A stretch of DNA of 64,000 nucleotides from Phlebotomus papatasi (Eukaryota; Arthropoda; Insecta; Diptera; Psychodidae). The DNA is taken from contig NC_077224.1 of NCBI RefSeq assembly GCF_024763615.1, forward strand, positions 15,717,078 to 15,781,077, written 5' to 3'. A program made the translations under genes and the position numbers. The notes beneath the pieces are model-generated. The model saw only the letters and a program-made list of their open reading frames with translations, searched no databases and was not told where the DNA came from. Positions 11,701 to 21,199 of this stretch are shown in pieces (position 1 is the first letter of the stretch; each line of letters starts with the position of its first letter).

Positions 11701-14700
11701 TTCAATTGATTGTAAACCGGTAAATGGTAAATAACACGAAAGTACTTTTTAGGTATAATTATATTTAAGTTACGCACGAGATTCGAGTATTTCGCAGAGT
11801 ATTTCGAGTATTTCGGGCTACAATGCGTAGCCCATTTAACTACCACTTTTACTAAATTTGTAACTTATAATAGCGATGTGAAATATTACATACTATCTAC
11901 TATATCTTTATTACAGAAGTGCAAAGATTGAAAATTCCAGGAACTACATTTAAAGAATTTATAGTCAGCTGAATTACAAAAATAGCAAAATATTCTGTCT
12001 GGAAAAATTTTGGCAAGTATCCAAGAGAAATTCTTACAAAAATACATCACAAAGTTGATATATTATTCGACAAAATTTAATGTAAATTATATAGATATGA
12101 GTTTCGATACAAAAATTTAAATACTTTTTGCCCGTATTTTTGGCGTACTTTCTTTAAAAAGTATGTCATTTGGTTAAAGAGGCCTACAGCGATTTAAATG
12201 CTTCTTAAATCACAATTTCGATTTCGACCCAGGGGACAAAAGGACCAAAAACAAGTGATGGAGCCGATCAGAAAGCGTTACTCGATAAAAACAATAAGAT
12301 TAGCTTGCGGGAGCATTAAGTGTGATTCGCAAAGGCATATTCAAACATTTATGTGCCATGGAAAAAATACAATTGGAAGAAAATGGGTGCTTAACGATTT
12401 TACAGAAAGACAAGCGAAAGATATCCATTATTTTAGTCAAGATATATCTTAATGCGGTTTATAATTGCGTGAGTTTTGATTTAATTTGTTTTAATAATCC
12501 CAAATATCGGGAAATTCTGTAATAGTATGACAAAGTCATATGACAAATTTAAAATTTTTTATGTGGCAAATACGGAAAAAATAATCGGAAGTCAGATACA
12601 TATCAGTTACTAAGAGTTTCATAGAGCTCTTTGCAATGACAAATTATTGCTCCCAATGCTTTAATATTGTCCTGTTCCCGAATTTATCACAAAATTTTGT
12701 TATATGACATTGTCATATAGTTATAGAATTCCTCAGCACAGGACAACATTAAAGCCCAGGAAGCTTCGATTAGCCACTGCAAAGAGCTCTATAAAGCTCT
12801 TATTAGTAACTGATATGTATCTGTTTTTCAAATAATTTTTTCGAATTTACCACATAAAATTTTTTTAAAGTTGTCATATGACATTGTCATATAACATCTT
12901 TGGCATCTATGGCATATTCTGCTATTTGAGAGTTTCTCATGTGAGTACGAAAATCAAGAAATGCGCATTATTTTGCTGAAGTTGACTCGATTCTTTCTTA
13001 GTATACTTAATGTGTTTTTTTTTAATTTTTGTACTACTCATGTGAGAAACTCCCGAATAACAGAAACAGAATATGCCCATTCACTGGGGAGTTTCTCAAA
13101 TGAGTACAAAAACAAGAAACAGACTAAGTTTACTAAGTTTACTAAGGAAAATCGAGTCAACTTCAGCAAAATAATACACATTTCTCGATTCTCGTACTCA
13201 CTTAAGAAACTCCCGAATAGAAGAATATGCCCCCTGGGGGTGAATTCTGTAATTCATGAGTTACTCATGTGAGAAATTCACAGCTCTTAGATAATCTTCT
13301 GTGCGTATTTCGTGAAATTTTCGCACAAAGTGTCATGTGAATGTGAAACACTAACGCTATCTTAGAATTTACATAATAATATTTGTAAAGGTTTCTTGAA
13401 ACACTTCAAAAAGGACGGCGGTTCCATTCCATACTATTCTACCTCAGAATGACAACTTTTCAGGAGAGCCATTTGATTGGCGATTTCCTATGCGACCCAT
13501 GTAATTTTTTTTTTAATTGAATATCTCGTTACCTGAACGCCAGATGACAACCAAATTTTTACCAGTTGTAGATCTTGGTCCTAGGAACAACATATCTCTC
13601 GGAGTAATATAATTCTAGGTCGACTTAGAAGAGTATGAAATGGATCCGTCGAGGAGATCTCAGATCGGTGAATTTATCATGTAATAATCTCACCGTCTCA
13701 GAATTCAAACCCTGGGGGGTGAATTCTGTAATTCATGAGTTATTCGCGTGAGAAATTCACAGCACTTAGATCGTCTTTTGTGTTTCGTGAAGCTTTCACA
13801 AGAAGAGTCATGTGAAACACTTACACCATCTGAGAATTCACATGATAGCCTTTGCGTAAGTTTCACAAAACGCTTACTAAAAGTAATCTCAGAGCTATGA
13901 GTTTCTCACGTGAATAACTCACCGTTTCAGAATTCATACCCTATTCATATTATTCTTTGGATAATCTGAGTCCCAAAGAATGCAAAAAAAATTACTGAAT
14001 GAATGTAGATATCCATAGAAGAAGCTTCATTTTTGGGATGGTATAGGGTAAGTGTGCCAAATTTCGGCATAGTTGCATGCAAGCGTCAGTCTCAAGTTTG
14101 AAATGTAATATTTTTAATACAAATTAATTTTTTTGTTACTTCTTTTTAAGAAGTTTTGCTTGGAATCTTGTAGACCAACCCCCTGGTAAGTTGCCTGAAA
14201 TTTGAAGCCACTTTCTCATACTTCGATTTAAATTTATATGGCATTTTTTTTGCACTCGCTACCGTTATGCTAAATATTTAAAAATTGAGAATTTTTTCGG
14301 TATTATAAGATCGCTTACCGCGTCGAGGGATAAATATACTAAATTTTTGTTTAAATACATTTTTTCCTCGGAGCACTGTGAGCTGAGTCCGAGATCAATT
14401 TAGGAATTGGCTTCAAATAGCTTCATATAAAAAGCCAACTTGCCAGTTGTAGACAGTTTATCGTCTTTATTTTTTTTAAATCATTCTCAACAGGGGCATG
14501 ACATTTCCTATGTTTCCCATATGTTTCTTGTGCGCCGAAAAAACTTTTGAGTTTATTAGCTGTTTTCTGTCATTGTAGAATGAATTAGCAAAAAATACAA
14601 ATACAAAATACAAGCCATTTTAATGTAGAATAGGCAACCGAGAACCCCAAATTGGCAACCTACCTAGTTTTTAAGATATCTCGTGAAATGTGTACGAAAA

Positions 14701-15972
14701 CAGGAAAAAATTTACACTAAAACTGGTCGCATTTTTCAGAGCTAATGTCACCGTCCTGATTCTCAATACATTTTAAAATGAATAAAAATGTAGAGACATA
14801 GCATTGGTGGCCTATTCCGGCCACTTTCATTCTCATAGTGCCTTGCCTTTCCGGAATTCTTCCAATGTCTCTTTCAGATGATCTTGTTCGTCGAAACGAC
14901 ATTTTTTTGTTATTTGTTTGCATTGTATAATCTCTAGAGCATGCAAAAACTAAAAAATCATGGAAATTCGAGGAATAAAAATGTGGCCGAAATTGCAAGC
15001 TGGCCGGAATTTGGTACATTTACCCAATCTCAGCTTCTTCTAAAGATAATTAGGGTAAGTGTGCCAAATTTCCGAATAGTTGCATGCAAGGGCCAAAGTC
15101 TCACGTTTGAAATGTAATTAATAGTTAATAGAAATTGATTTTTTTCATTCCTTCTACTTTAGGAGTATTTCTTAGAATCTTGTAGACAGTTTATCGTCTT
15201 TATTTACTTTAAAATTATTCCTAATACATTTTAAAATGAATAAAAATGTAGACATAGCATTGGTGGCCTATTCCGGCCACTTTCATTCTCATAGTGCCTT
15301 GCCCTTCCGGAATTCTTCCAATTCAGATGATCTTATTCGTCGAAACGACATTTTTTGTTATTTTTTGCATTGTACAATCTCAAGAGTATGCAAAAACTAA
15401 AAATTCATGGAAATTTGAGGAACAAAAAATGTGGCCGAAATTGCAAGCTGGCCGGAATTAGGCACACATACTCTACCCTATATCTCAGCTTCTTCTGAAG
15501 ATAATTAAGTGAGTAAAATATCTTTGGAATGCTTAGCTAATTAGCTTTCAGAATTAGCCTCATATTTGTTATTTTTGTAAGTCTTGCAGGCACTCTGTTC
15601 ACGAGGTTTTTGATAAAAGGAATGAACTCTGGGAAAGTCTTTCACAGTCTATCCATGTACCAGCTTCATGGACCATTTCTAACCTTGGGAATTAATGGCC
15701 AGAAATGGACATTAGAAAAAGTTCCAATTATCCAATAAGCTTTAATGCTTGAGAATAGAAAAATAAAACATCCAGTAGGAAACCGATTTATAGGACCTAA
15801 TAGGACGGTCTAATAAGAATAAGAACCTGATCTTTCGCATTACTCCCGAGGGACTATAACTTCAGGGACAGTAAACTCATCAAGTTTATCTTATCAGTAA
15901 TTAATAAAATTAAAAAATTCCTCACCCTCCGGCTGTTAGGTGGATCAGCGTGTCTCTTTCTCGTTGTGTCAT
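2512..15972 (-). CDS. Rim2: Mitochondrial pyrimidine nucleotide carrier, SLC25A33/36 type (5' part; exons 2512-2731 and 15926-15972)
   Basis: Inner-membrane carrier, expected to move pyrimidine (deoxy)nucleotides into the mitochondrial matrix. Exon 1 encodes MTQRERDTLIHLTAGG up to a GG|GTGAGG donor. Exon 2, after a TTGCAG acceptor, restores GGA and continues VAGTVGAVATCPLEVVKTR. This is the first carrier repeat: transmembrane helix 1 followed by the PLEVVK signature (family pattern PxD/ExxK/R). A Gly/Ser-rich matrix loop and LLRPEQRRRL follow, both typical of Rim2. Together the exons give 89 codons exactly, ending in phase 0 at CAA|GTAAGT. The remaining carrier repeats must lie beyond position 1. 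The ATG at 15972-15970 was chosen because the protein starts where Rim2 orthologues start. The gene is divergent from the Enigma-like gene. The family call is firm; the orthologue symbol is inferred from the N-terminal sequence. Confidence 0.88.
4648..4702 (+). repeat. tRNA-like SINE head
   Basis: A B-box-like block (GGGTTCGAATCCAGCG) follows an A-box-like TTAGCTTAAAACGTAGAG. The anticodon stem does not pair, so this looks like a tRNA-derived SINE or pseudogene, not a functional tRNA. Confidence 0.5.
4794..5058. mobile_element. MITE with ATGGCTCTGGCACACC inverted ends
   Basis: The arms run from ATGGCTCTGGCACACCTTTT into AGATCAGGAAAATTTCATAAA, mirrored at 5003-5058. TA dinucleotides flank both ends (4792-4793 and 5059-5060). 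It is the same family as the nested MITE at 1725-1980. Confidence 0.8.
7326..7402. repeat. Short hairpin element, 16-bp perfect stem (copy 1)
   Basis: CTCAGAGCAGAAGTGG at 7332-7347 is perfectly complementary to 7381-7396, with a 33-nt loop. The reverse complement closely resembles the hairpin at 62417-62487, including the loop words CTATTTTA and AAATGCATA. Confidence 0.7.
8784..9204. mobile_element. Foldback MITE with about 95-bp arms
   Basis: The arms start TAACAYAGAAAAAA and continue ATATTTCGTAAAATTGTT, TAAATGTTTGTGAATT and ACTTACGAAATG. The centre is rich in TTACGAAC words. A partial copy of the central part is at about 26540-26655 in BTBD9 intron 2. Confidence 0.75.
9230..9895. repeat. 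AGAGTTA-rich inverted/tandem repeat block
   Basis: The block contains many copies of AAGAGTTA and its complement, including AACTCTTAAAAAGAGTTATT. Both ends carry GAGTTGAATTAACTCG-like and AAGAGTTAATTTAAC-like words, suggesting a degraded MITE. No ORF is visible. Confidence 0.45.
9915..9985 (+). repeat. tRNA-like SINE head
   Basis: TAGCTCTAAGGCTCTAAAAA is followed by the B-box-like CGGGTTCAATTCCCAC. The minus-strand sequence at about 40860-40905 has the same arrangement, so this is probably a small dispersed family. Confidence 0.45.
10569..10621. repeat. Short imperfect palindrome with ATTGG/CCAAT arms
   Basis: TTCTCTGATTGG pairs perfectly with CCAATCAGAGAA, and the loop itself contains the near-palindrome TTTGAAAGCTTTCAAAG. 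No second copy was noticed. Confidence 0.5.
12524..12894. mobile_element. Foldback element with long arms (about 160 bp)
   Basis: The left arm runs from TATGACAAAGTCATATGACA through TTTTATGTGG, CAGATACATATCAGTTACTA and AGAGCTCTTTGCA to TTGTCCTGT. The right arm is its imperfect complement. No coding capacity. Confidence 0.75.
12911..13231. mobile_element. Foldback MITE ending GGCATATTCT
   Basis: Inverted arms begin GGCATATTCTGCTATT and continue GAGTTTCTCATGTGAGTACG and TTTGCTGAAGTTGACTCGA. Additional internal copies of the GAGTTTCTCA word lie at 13040-13110. Confidence 0.7.
13236..13950. mobile_element. Two related MITEs with GGGTGAATTCTGTAATTCAT ends
   Basis: The sequence from GGTGAATTCTGTAATTCATG through GAGAAATTCACAGC occurs at 13236 and again at 13714. 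The second copy closes with an inverted end near 13945. A truncated end sits at 13660-13708. Confidence 0.65.
14176..14446. mobile_element. Nested insertion with 8-bp duplication TTGTAGAC
   Basis: TTGTAGAC is present at 14168-14175 and 14447-14454 but only once in the intact family B copy. The ends contain the inverted motif CTGGYAAGTTGSC. An 8-bp duplication fits hAT-type or similar transposases. Confidence 0.75.
14491..14758. mobile_element. hAT-like MITE, 8-bp duplication ATTCTCAA
   Basis: ATTCTCAA flanks the insert at 14483-14490 and 14759-14766. The termini CAGGGGCATGACATT and, inverted, CAGGACGGTGACATT are hAT-like. The equivalent site in copy 3 has a single ATTCCTAA. Confidence 0.8.
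15051..15480 (+). mobile_element. MITE family B, copy 3 (intact, 430 bp)
   Basis: Full-length copy from TAGGGTAAGTGTGCC to its inverted end at TACCCTA. It serves as the reference for the insertions in copies 1 and 2. No ORF of note. Confidence 0.85.
15926..15972 (-). CDS. Rim2: Rim2 coding exon 1
   Basis: ATG through GCC GGA GG before a GTGAGG donor, 15 codons plus 2 nt. Joining to exon 2 at 2731 gives an in-frame glycine. The residues DTLIHLTAGG match the start of Rim2/SLC25A36 proteins. Confidence 0.85.
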
Positions 15973-17296
15973 TGTCCTGGAGGAGTGCCTTAGGGATTCC
16001 TCCTGGGAGTTGCCCGTTGTTGATGTTTTTTTTTTTTTTCTTGTGCAGAAAAGGGTTTCTTTTTGGCACAATCTTAAACACAACTCACATTTAATTTATA
16101 AATTAAACTCTGAGTCTATTTATAGAAAGTGCAATTTCACAATATCTTCACCAACTCAGTAATCTCTCTCTCCTCTTCTTCTCACACTCTCTTGGGCAAG
16201 TTCAAATAATTCGCGATCACAAATCTCTGTAGGCCAGAAAAAGAGATTGAAGAGGGGAATCTCCTGGTTTACCAGTACAATTTTTTTCTTTTTGTATTAA
16301 ATAAAAATTGGCAGATTCACAATTTACAACACTATTCACTCCTGTTTTTACTTCTATTAATAACTTGTTTATTTGGTATTTTTTTCTCAAACTCTTTTAA
16401 CTGAGTCGTTCAGTCAAAAATACCATCACTTTTTTTCTTTTTCCTTTATCCAACAACACTGTCTTCTGGTCACGGAATTCTTTTTTGAAAGGTCTCCGTC
16501 TTGTGAAAATTAGCTTCCTCGCCTTCGGGAGCTTTCTTCTTTCCCGGATTATGCAATGAGAGACTCCCTCTCCCTCTTGGGAGGTTATGTCACCAGCTTT
16601 TTAGCACTTCGGGAAAATCACCCAATTTTCACACTCTGCCCACAGTCTACATGGCAAACAGATCTGCTGGACACGGCAGATTGTATGGAATTATCACAAG
16701 AAAAATGCGGCAAGAAAAATCCACTACGCAGTTTTTTTCTTCACTTTTTTTTTGTGCTCCCAATTGGAAATTCACTGAAAATGCTACTTGATTGTGTGCG
16801 CTATGACTCTATCACCATTGATTTATCATACAGTGTATTTTGTACTACAATTTAGTCACAATTCAGCACCTCATTCCTTGCTTGGTTCTCTGAATAAATT
16901 GAATTGTTTTGCGGAGCAACAATCTTCCCTGACTGACTGTGTACTTTGGTGACATACAACACTGAAGTGCTGCTCAAGGTGACAGCTTTACTTAAATTTG
17001 AACTGACCGTTGCTACACATGGCTGAACTTTGTCACCATGAAATTTTCACAATTTTCGCGATTTTCGCACTAAATTCCACGAAATATCATCTTTTTGTAT
17101 CCTTCTTTTCTGGAAATCATGCAATTTTTTACTTTTTCAGGAAAATCTTCCTATAGGAAGCGCTCTCAATAAAAATACCCAAAGAAAACTTTCAACCGAT
17201 AACAGCGCCTCTAGTGTCAAAATTCACCCTGACGTCCGGAAAGTGCAAAAAAAGCAAATCGCGTGTAAGACTCCGGGAATTTTCATCCGGGAAGCA
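15973..17296. promoter_or_regulatory. Divergent upstream region between Rim2 and egm
   Basis: About 1.3 kb separates the start codons of two oppositely oriented genes with mitochondrial products. It contains pyrimidine-rich DNA and no recognised exon. A TATAAATAG-like motif on the minus strand at about 16117-16125 lies roughly 145 nt upstream of the Rim2 ATG and could position transcription. That is inference from the motif alone. Confidence 0.5.
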
Positions 17297-19279
17297 ATGT
17301 TAACAGCCGGTAGGAGTGCAATCAGGCGCTTCCTGATACACCCATCCCACAAATGGCCAACTCTCCCCAGTGGACAGTTTCTAAGTAGTGCCCAAATCCA
17401 ACCAAAATCCTCATCAATCCCACCGACTGACGATGAGGCAGCCGGGAAGAAGGAAGTCACCCAGGAATCATCAAAAACCCCCGGAATACGAATTATCAGC
17501 ACAAAAGTGGACAAAAAATTGCCCAAGAAGGAGCCACTGATGAAGAATATGTTCATGTGTCGTGTTGACACGGACTTGCTGATCTATCCTGAGGTCTTCA
17601 ACTACCAGGATCATCCAGAAGTGATGGAAAAAGTGACTCCTATTCGTCAAACACTGGAGGATTTTGAAGAAATCAAGCAGATAGACGCCCAAGGAGAAAT
17701 TTCTGAGAGTATTTGGCGAAAAATCGACAATTTGGGGCTCTATGGAATGAATATTCCGCAGCATTTTGGTGGATTGGGCTACATGGTATCCGATTCCCTG
17801 TATACACTGGAGCCTTTGGCTTCAGAACCTGCCCTTTTGATGTGCCTGGGGATACATCATCAAGTGGCAGATGCTATTTTGAAGGTGGGAACTGATGAAC
17901 AGAAGCAGATTTATCTGCCAAGGCTAGCTTCCGGGGAACTCCTGGGCAGTGTAGCCCTTCAGGAGACTGTTGACGCCGAGGGTTCTATGTTTAACACCGT
18001 GGCCACAAGTGACGCCGGCGAGACAGTTTGGAGGATTTCTGGGGAGAAACTTTTCGTCCTGAATGGCAGGAAGGCAAATCTCTTAGTGGTTTTTGCCAAA
18101 ACCGAAGGGATTAACTACAAAGGCACAAAAGATGAGACTGTCACGGCATTCCTGGTAGAGACAGATCGAGATGGTGTGGAGAAAATCCCAAAGGATTCGC
18201 GAGAATTCGGGATGCGAGGCTCTGAAAGCATCACCGTCAAATTCAACAATGTCGAAGTCTCCTCAAGGAATATCCTGGGCACAGTAGGACTTGGACATGA
18301 AGTTGGGGAGGAACTGGTGAAGCTAATGCGCCTTCAGGGTGGCCTAGCAGCCGTAGGCATGCTAAAGAAGCTTCTGATAGAGAATTCCGAGTACTGCATA
18401 GAGAAAAAGCCCGGAGGAATGGATCTGGTGGAAGTGGATTTGCTCAAAAATCGCTTTTCGCGCATCACCTGTGACATTTATGCCATTGAGAGCATGATTT
18501 ACCTGACAGCTGGCCTGCTAGACATGTACGATGGTCAGGATGTCACCCTGGAATGTGGAATCATCAAGAATTTCTCCGCAATGGCCCTCAGTCGAGCAGC
18601 AGGAATGATTGCATGTCACAGAGATTCCACAATCTTCACCCAAGGTCACGTGACAGAACGCTTCATGCGGGATGCTCTTCAGTTCCAGACCCAAGGTGAA
18701 GTCCTAGACTCCCTTCGGTGCCTAATCTCCCTCACGGGACTTCAATTCCTCGGCAAGGAAATGTACGAGACCGTCAAAAAAGTCAGAAATCCCCTCTTTC
18801 ATCCCTCCTACATCTTCAAGCGCCTCTTCACTGGCCAATCCTTCGACAAACCCAAGAAATTCGCCAATCTCGAGCACTATCTCCATCTCTCCGTGAAACC
18901 CGGCGTAGATGCCATGGAACTCTCAATCGTGCGCCTGCATCTTCTCTCAGAATTCCTCCTAGGACGCTACGGCACAGAAATCTACCAGCATCAAGTGGAT
19001 CTTCAGCGTCTGGCCGAAGTAGCTACTCTCTGCTATGCCATGTTTGCTTCCGTGGCCAGAGCCTCAAGATCCTACTGCATTGGCCTTCGCTATGCCGACT
19101 TCGAGATGCACACAGCAACTTCAGTCTGTTCACATGCCACCGAAAGGATCATTCATCTGGCCGAAGAAATCCAACACAATCAATTCTTCAGCCACGACGT
19201 GGCCCATGAGAAAATCGGAAAGCAATTGTTCAAGAGCAAGGGATACTTCCTGGAACATCCACTCACTAGAAACTTCTAA
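17297..19279 (+). CDS. egm: Enigma/ACAD9-like mitochondrial acyl-CoA dehydrogenase homologue
   Basis: Single-exon protein of 660 residues, the size expected for ACAD9/VLCAD-type proteins. The N-terminus MLTAGRSAIRRFLIH is basic and amphipathic, fitting a mitochondrial presequence. The order is: N-terminal helical domain about 100-205 (NIPQHFGGLGY), beta domain about 210-325, C-terminal helical domain about 340-485 (ESMIYLTAGLLDM, SLTGLQFLG), then the extra helical tail found in ACAD9/VLCAD. The likely role is that of ACAD9 relatives: matrix-side inner-membrane protein, fatty-acid oxidation or complex I assembly. Family signatures are eroded: QETVDAEGS stands where TEPxxGSD is usual, and QGE stands where the catalytic FEGT glutamate is usual, so activity is doubtful. 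I chose the first ATG; the frame is open upstream to a splice-acceptor-like site at 17140. AATAAA follows at 19301. Confidence 0.9.
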   Translation: MLTAGRSAIRRFLIHPSHKWPTLPSGQFLSSAQIQPKSSSIPPTDDEAAGKKEVTQESSKTPGIRIISTKVDKKLPKKEPLMKNMFMCRVDTDLLIYPEVFNYQDHPEVMEKVTPIRQTLEDFEEIKQIDAQGEISESIWRKIDNLGLYGMNIPQHFGGLGYMVSDSLYTLEPLASEPALLMCLGIHHQVADAILKVGTDEQKQIYLPRLASGELLGSVALQETVDAEGSMFNTVATSDAGETVWRISGEKLFVLNGRKANLLVVFAKTEGINYKGTKDETVTAFLVETDRDGVEKIPKDSREFGMRGSESITVKFNNVEVSSRNILGTVGLGHEVGEELVKLMRLQGGLAAVGMLKKLLIENSEYCIEKKPGGMDLVEVDLLKNRFSRITCDIYAIESMIYLTAGLLDMYDGQDVTLECGIIKNFSAMALSRAAGMIACHRDSTIFTQGHVTERFMRDALQFQTQGEVLDSLRCLISLTGLQFLGKEMYETVKKVRNPLFHPSYIFKRLFTGQSFDKPKKFANLEHYLHLSVKPGVDAMELSIVRLHLLSEFLLGRYGTEIYQHQVDLQRLAEVATLCYAMFASVARASRSYCIGLRYADFEMHTATSVCSHATERIIHLAEEIQHNQFFSHDVAHEKIGKQLFKSKGYFLEHPLTRNF

Positions 19280-19300
19280 AAAAAATAGTCCAACGTCGTA

Positions 19301-19306
19301 AATAAA
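19301..19306 (+). terminator. Polyadenylation signal of egm
   Basis: AATAAA lies 22 nt after the stop codon, with a second AATAAA about 22 nt further on. Both are at plausible distances for 3' end formation. Confidence 0.7.
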
Positions 19307-19761
19307 ACACATTTTGTAAAAATAAAATAAATTGAAAATAGCATTAACAAAAATATTCTTTTTTATCTCGTCACAATTCTGCTTCACGCTGAATTCTGTT
19401 TTTTTTTTCTTTTAGGATCACTTTCAGGAAAATATTGAACGAGGCAAAAAGAAAGATCCTTAACCCTATTCCACCATTGAAAAAATATGATTTTTTTTCT
19501 TAAATTTATTTTAAAGTGTATTAAAACCGGTTGAGACTTGTTCGGATTTTCAAGACCGTTCAAATGAATCCATACTTGCCCCAATTGGCGGATAAATAAA
19601 CTCTCTATAGCTATTTTAATCATTGACCTTGAAAAACCCCTAGACGGAATAATTCAAGGTCATTTTAGTTTGTGAATAAAATACCAGCCTGGGAAGGTCC
19701 CAAAACATGTTCGAAAATGAAATTCAGGTCTTGGCTGCGATGCAAAGGCTGGGGTGAAATG

Positions 19762-19969
19762 GTAACTTTTCGACACTATCGAACCGATAGTATCGATAAA
19801 TCTACATCTGTTAGATGTGAATGTCGACTTTTTACGCATTGCTGGGCCATTCATTGTGACATTCTTAAAAGGATGTGACTGTTTATAAATATCTGTATTA
19901 GTTACAGGAAATCCTGCTATCGTTAAAATTTTTCCGAATCGATAGTCGATACTATCGAAAATAAGTTAT
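19762..19969. mobile_element. Small TIR element with CTATCGAA arms
   Basis: TAACTTTTCGACACTATCGA on the left is matched by an inverted CGATAGTATCGACTATCG-type arm on the right. The left arm includes TATCGATA, identical to the Drosophila DRE motif, but no promoter is adjacent. Confidence 0.55.
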
Positions 19970-20065
19970 CACGCCACTCCTGATTTATGGGAGTCCTTCA
20001 AAGTCCTCAAGTTGGTATCTCAAATCGTTTGACTCTAACTCCTATAAATCGATTTCTGGATCAGG

Positions 20066-20185
20066 GGTGCACAAGAACCGTTTGAAACCGAATAAACGTC
20101 AAAATAAGTTTGTTCAGGTAGTGTTTTGGCTATTATTAACGTACATTTGACGTTTTTATTCGGTTTCAAACAGTTCATGCACACC
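20066..20185. mobile_element. 120-bp MITE with about 40-bp arms
   Basis: Left arm GGTGCACAAGAACCGTTTGA continuing AACCGAATAAACGTCAAA. The right arm is the near-perfect complement ending CATGCACACC. The centre is about 35 bp. Confidence 0.8.
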
Positions 20186-20210
20186 TCCATTCTGGATAAT
20201 TTCGAAAACT

Positions 20211-21184
20211 ACACAGTAAAAAAATGTGTAAAACTTTACTACTATAATAGTGCAAGCAAAATCGACCATTTTAGTTGTTTAATTTAAAAATGTTTAAAAA
20301 ATGCACAACATTTTGGTAATTTATTGTCACGTATTTGAAAATTACCACTATTATAGTTGAAAAATGTTCAATAATGTTGTTTAATTTGAAAACGTGTAAA
20401 ATTTTAACACTATAATAGTGTGAAATCGAATAAATTAATTATTTAATTGCGATCTGTGTAAAATTTCTCACTGTTATAATCATAAAAATTTTCCAACAAT
20501 GTTTCGTGATTTAAAACTGTTTGACAAATTCCAAAAATTACCACTATTATAGAATGATTACAGTTTTTCACATTATTATAGTGTGAAAAAATACACAACT
20601 TTATGGTATTTTTTGTCACATGATCAAAAATTAACACTATTATAGTTTGATCATAATTTTTAACACTATTATAGTGTGAAACCTTGTGTATTTCAACCAA
20701 ATTTGTTGAATTGTTAAACAAAAGTTGTTGAATTTTTAAACAAAAGATATTGAATTTTAAGACAAAAGTTGTTGAATTTTTAAACAAAAGTTGTGTAAAA
20801 ATTGTTGAATTTCCAATTAAGACTTATACTTCAGTCGAGATGCTCTTCATTGGGCAAAAGTCATATAGAACATCAAATATTTATATGCAAAATAAGTATA
20901 TCGTGAAGATCCGAGCATCAGATGTAATCATTTCACATTAGGGGGGGGGGGATCCCGAGTACAGGAAAAACGAATAAAAATGTCTAAAAAGGCAAAAAAT
21001 CAAAATCTTCGAAATGAAAAGAAAATTCAACAATAAACAGAATTCAACAATTCCAAATTCAACATCTTGAAATTCAACAACTTTAAATTAAACAATTTTA
21101 AATTAAACACTTTTTCCAAATTTAACACTATAATAGTGGTGTGAAAGATTACACACTATATTAGTGTTAATTTTTTTTACTGTG
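20211..21184. mobile_element. Element built of ACTATTATAGTG palindromes, ACACAGTAAAAAAA ends
   Basis: Terminal ACACAGTAAAAAAA is inverted at the right end. Inside are about ten or more ACTATTATAGTG-like palindromes, a run of TTGTTGAATTT repeats and an 11-G homopolymer at 20941-20951. A CTTCAGTCGAGATG block resembles sequence near 9410. No coding capacity. Confidence 0.65.
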
Positions 21185-21199
21185 TACTCGAACAGTTTT

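Larger units (their letters stand above)
14044..15026 (+). mobile_element. MITE family B, copy 2, carrying two nested insertions
   Basis: Comparison with the intact 430-bp copy at 15051-15480 shows two extra blocks, at 14176-14446 and 14491-14758. Each is flanked by an 8-bp direct repeat absent from the intact copy. The flank resembling ATCTCAGCTTCTTCT follows both copies 2 and 3, implying tandem duplication of element plus flank. Confidence 0.85.
2732..15925 (-). other. Rim2 intron 1, 13.2 kb, MITE-filled
   Basis: No exon is supported in this interval. It holds a tRNA-like SINE at 4648, MITEs and foldbacks at 4794, 7326, 8784, 12524, 12911 and 13236, and two family B copies at 14044 and 15051. 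Between these it is anonymous AT-rich DNA with scattered GAGGTTA palindromes. Confidence 0.7.

Noticed and set aside
16556..16855. 99-codon ATG ORF upstream of egm
   Set aside because: No recognisable domain, biased low-complexity ending, and it lies in the presumed shared promoter region.
17243..17296. egm start at the upstream GTG
   Set aside because: It is a non-ATG codon. The first ATG in frame at 17297 gives a good presequence, so I used that and noted the possible upstream exon.
18718..19209. 163-codon ORF within egm
   Set aside because: It overlaps the strongly supported Enigma frame and reads as Pro/Arg/Ser-rich out-of-frame translation with no family resemblance.
20941..20951. 11-G run as a regulatory quadruplex
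   Set aside because: It is a single homopolymer, not four separated G tracts. It may be a sequencing or assembly length error.
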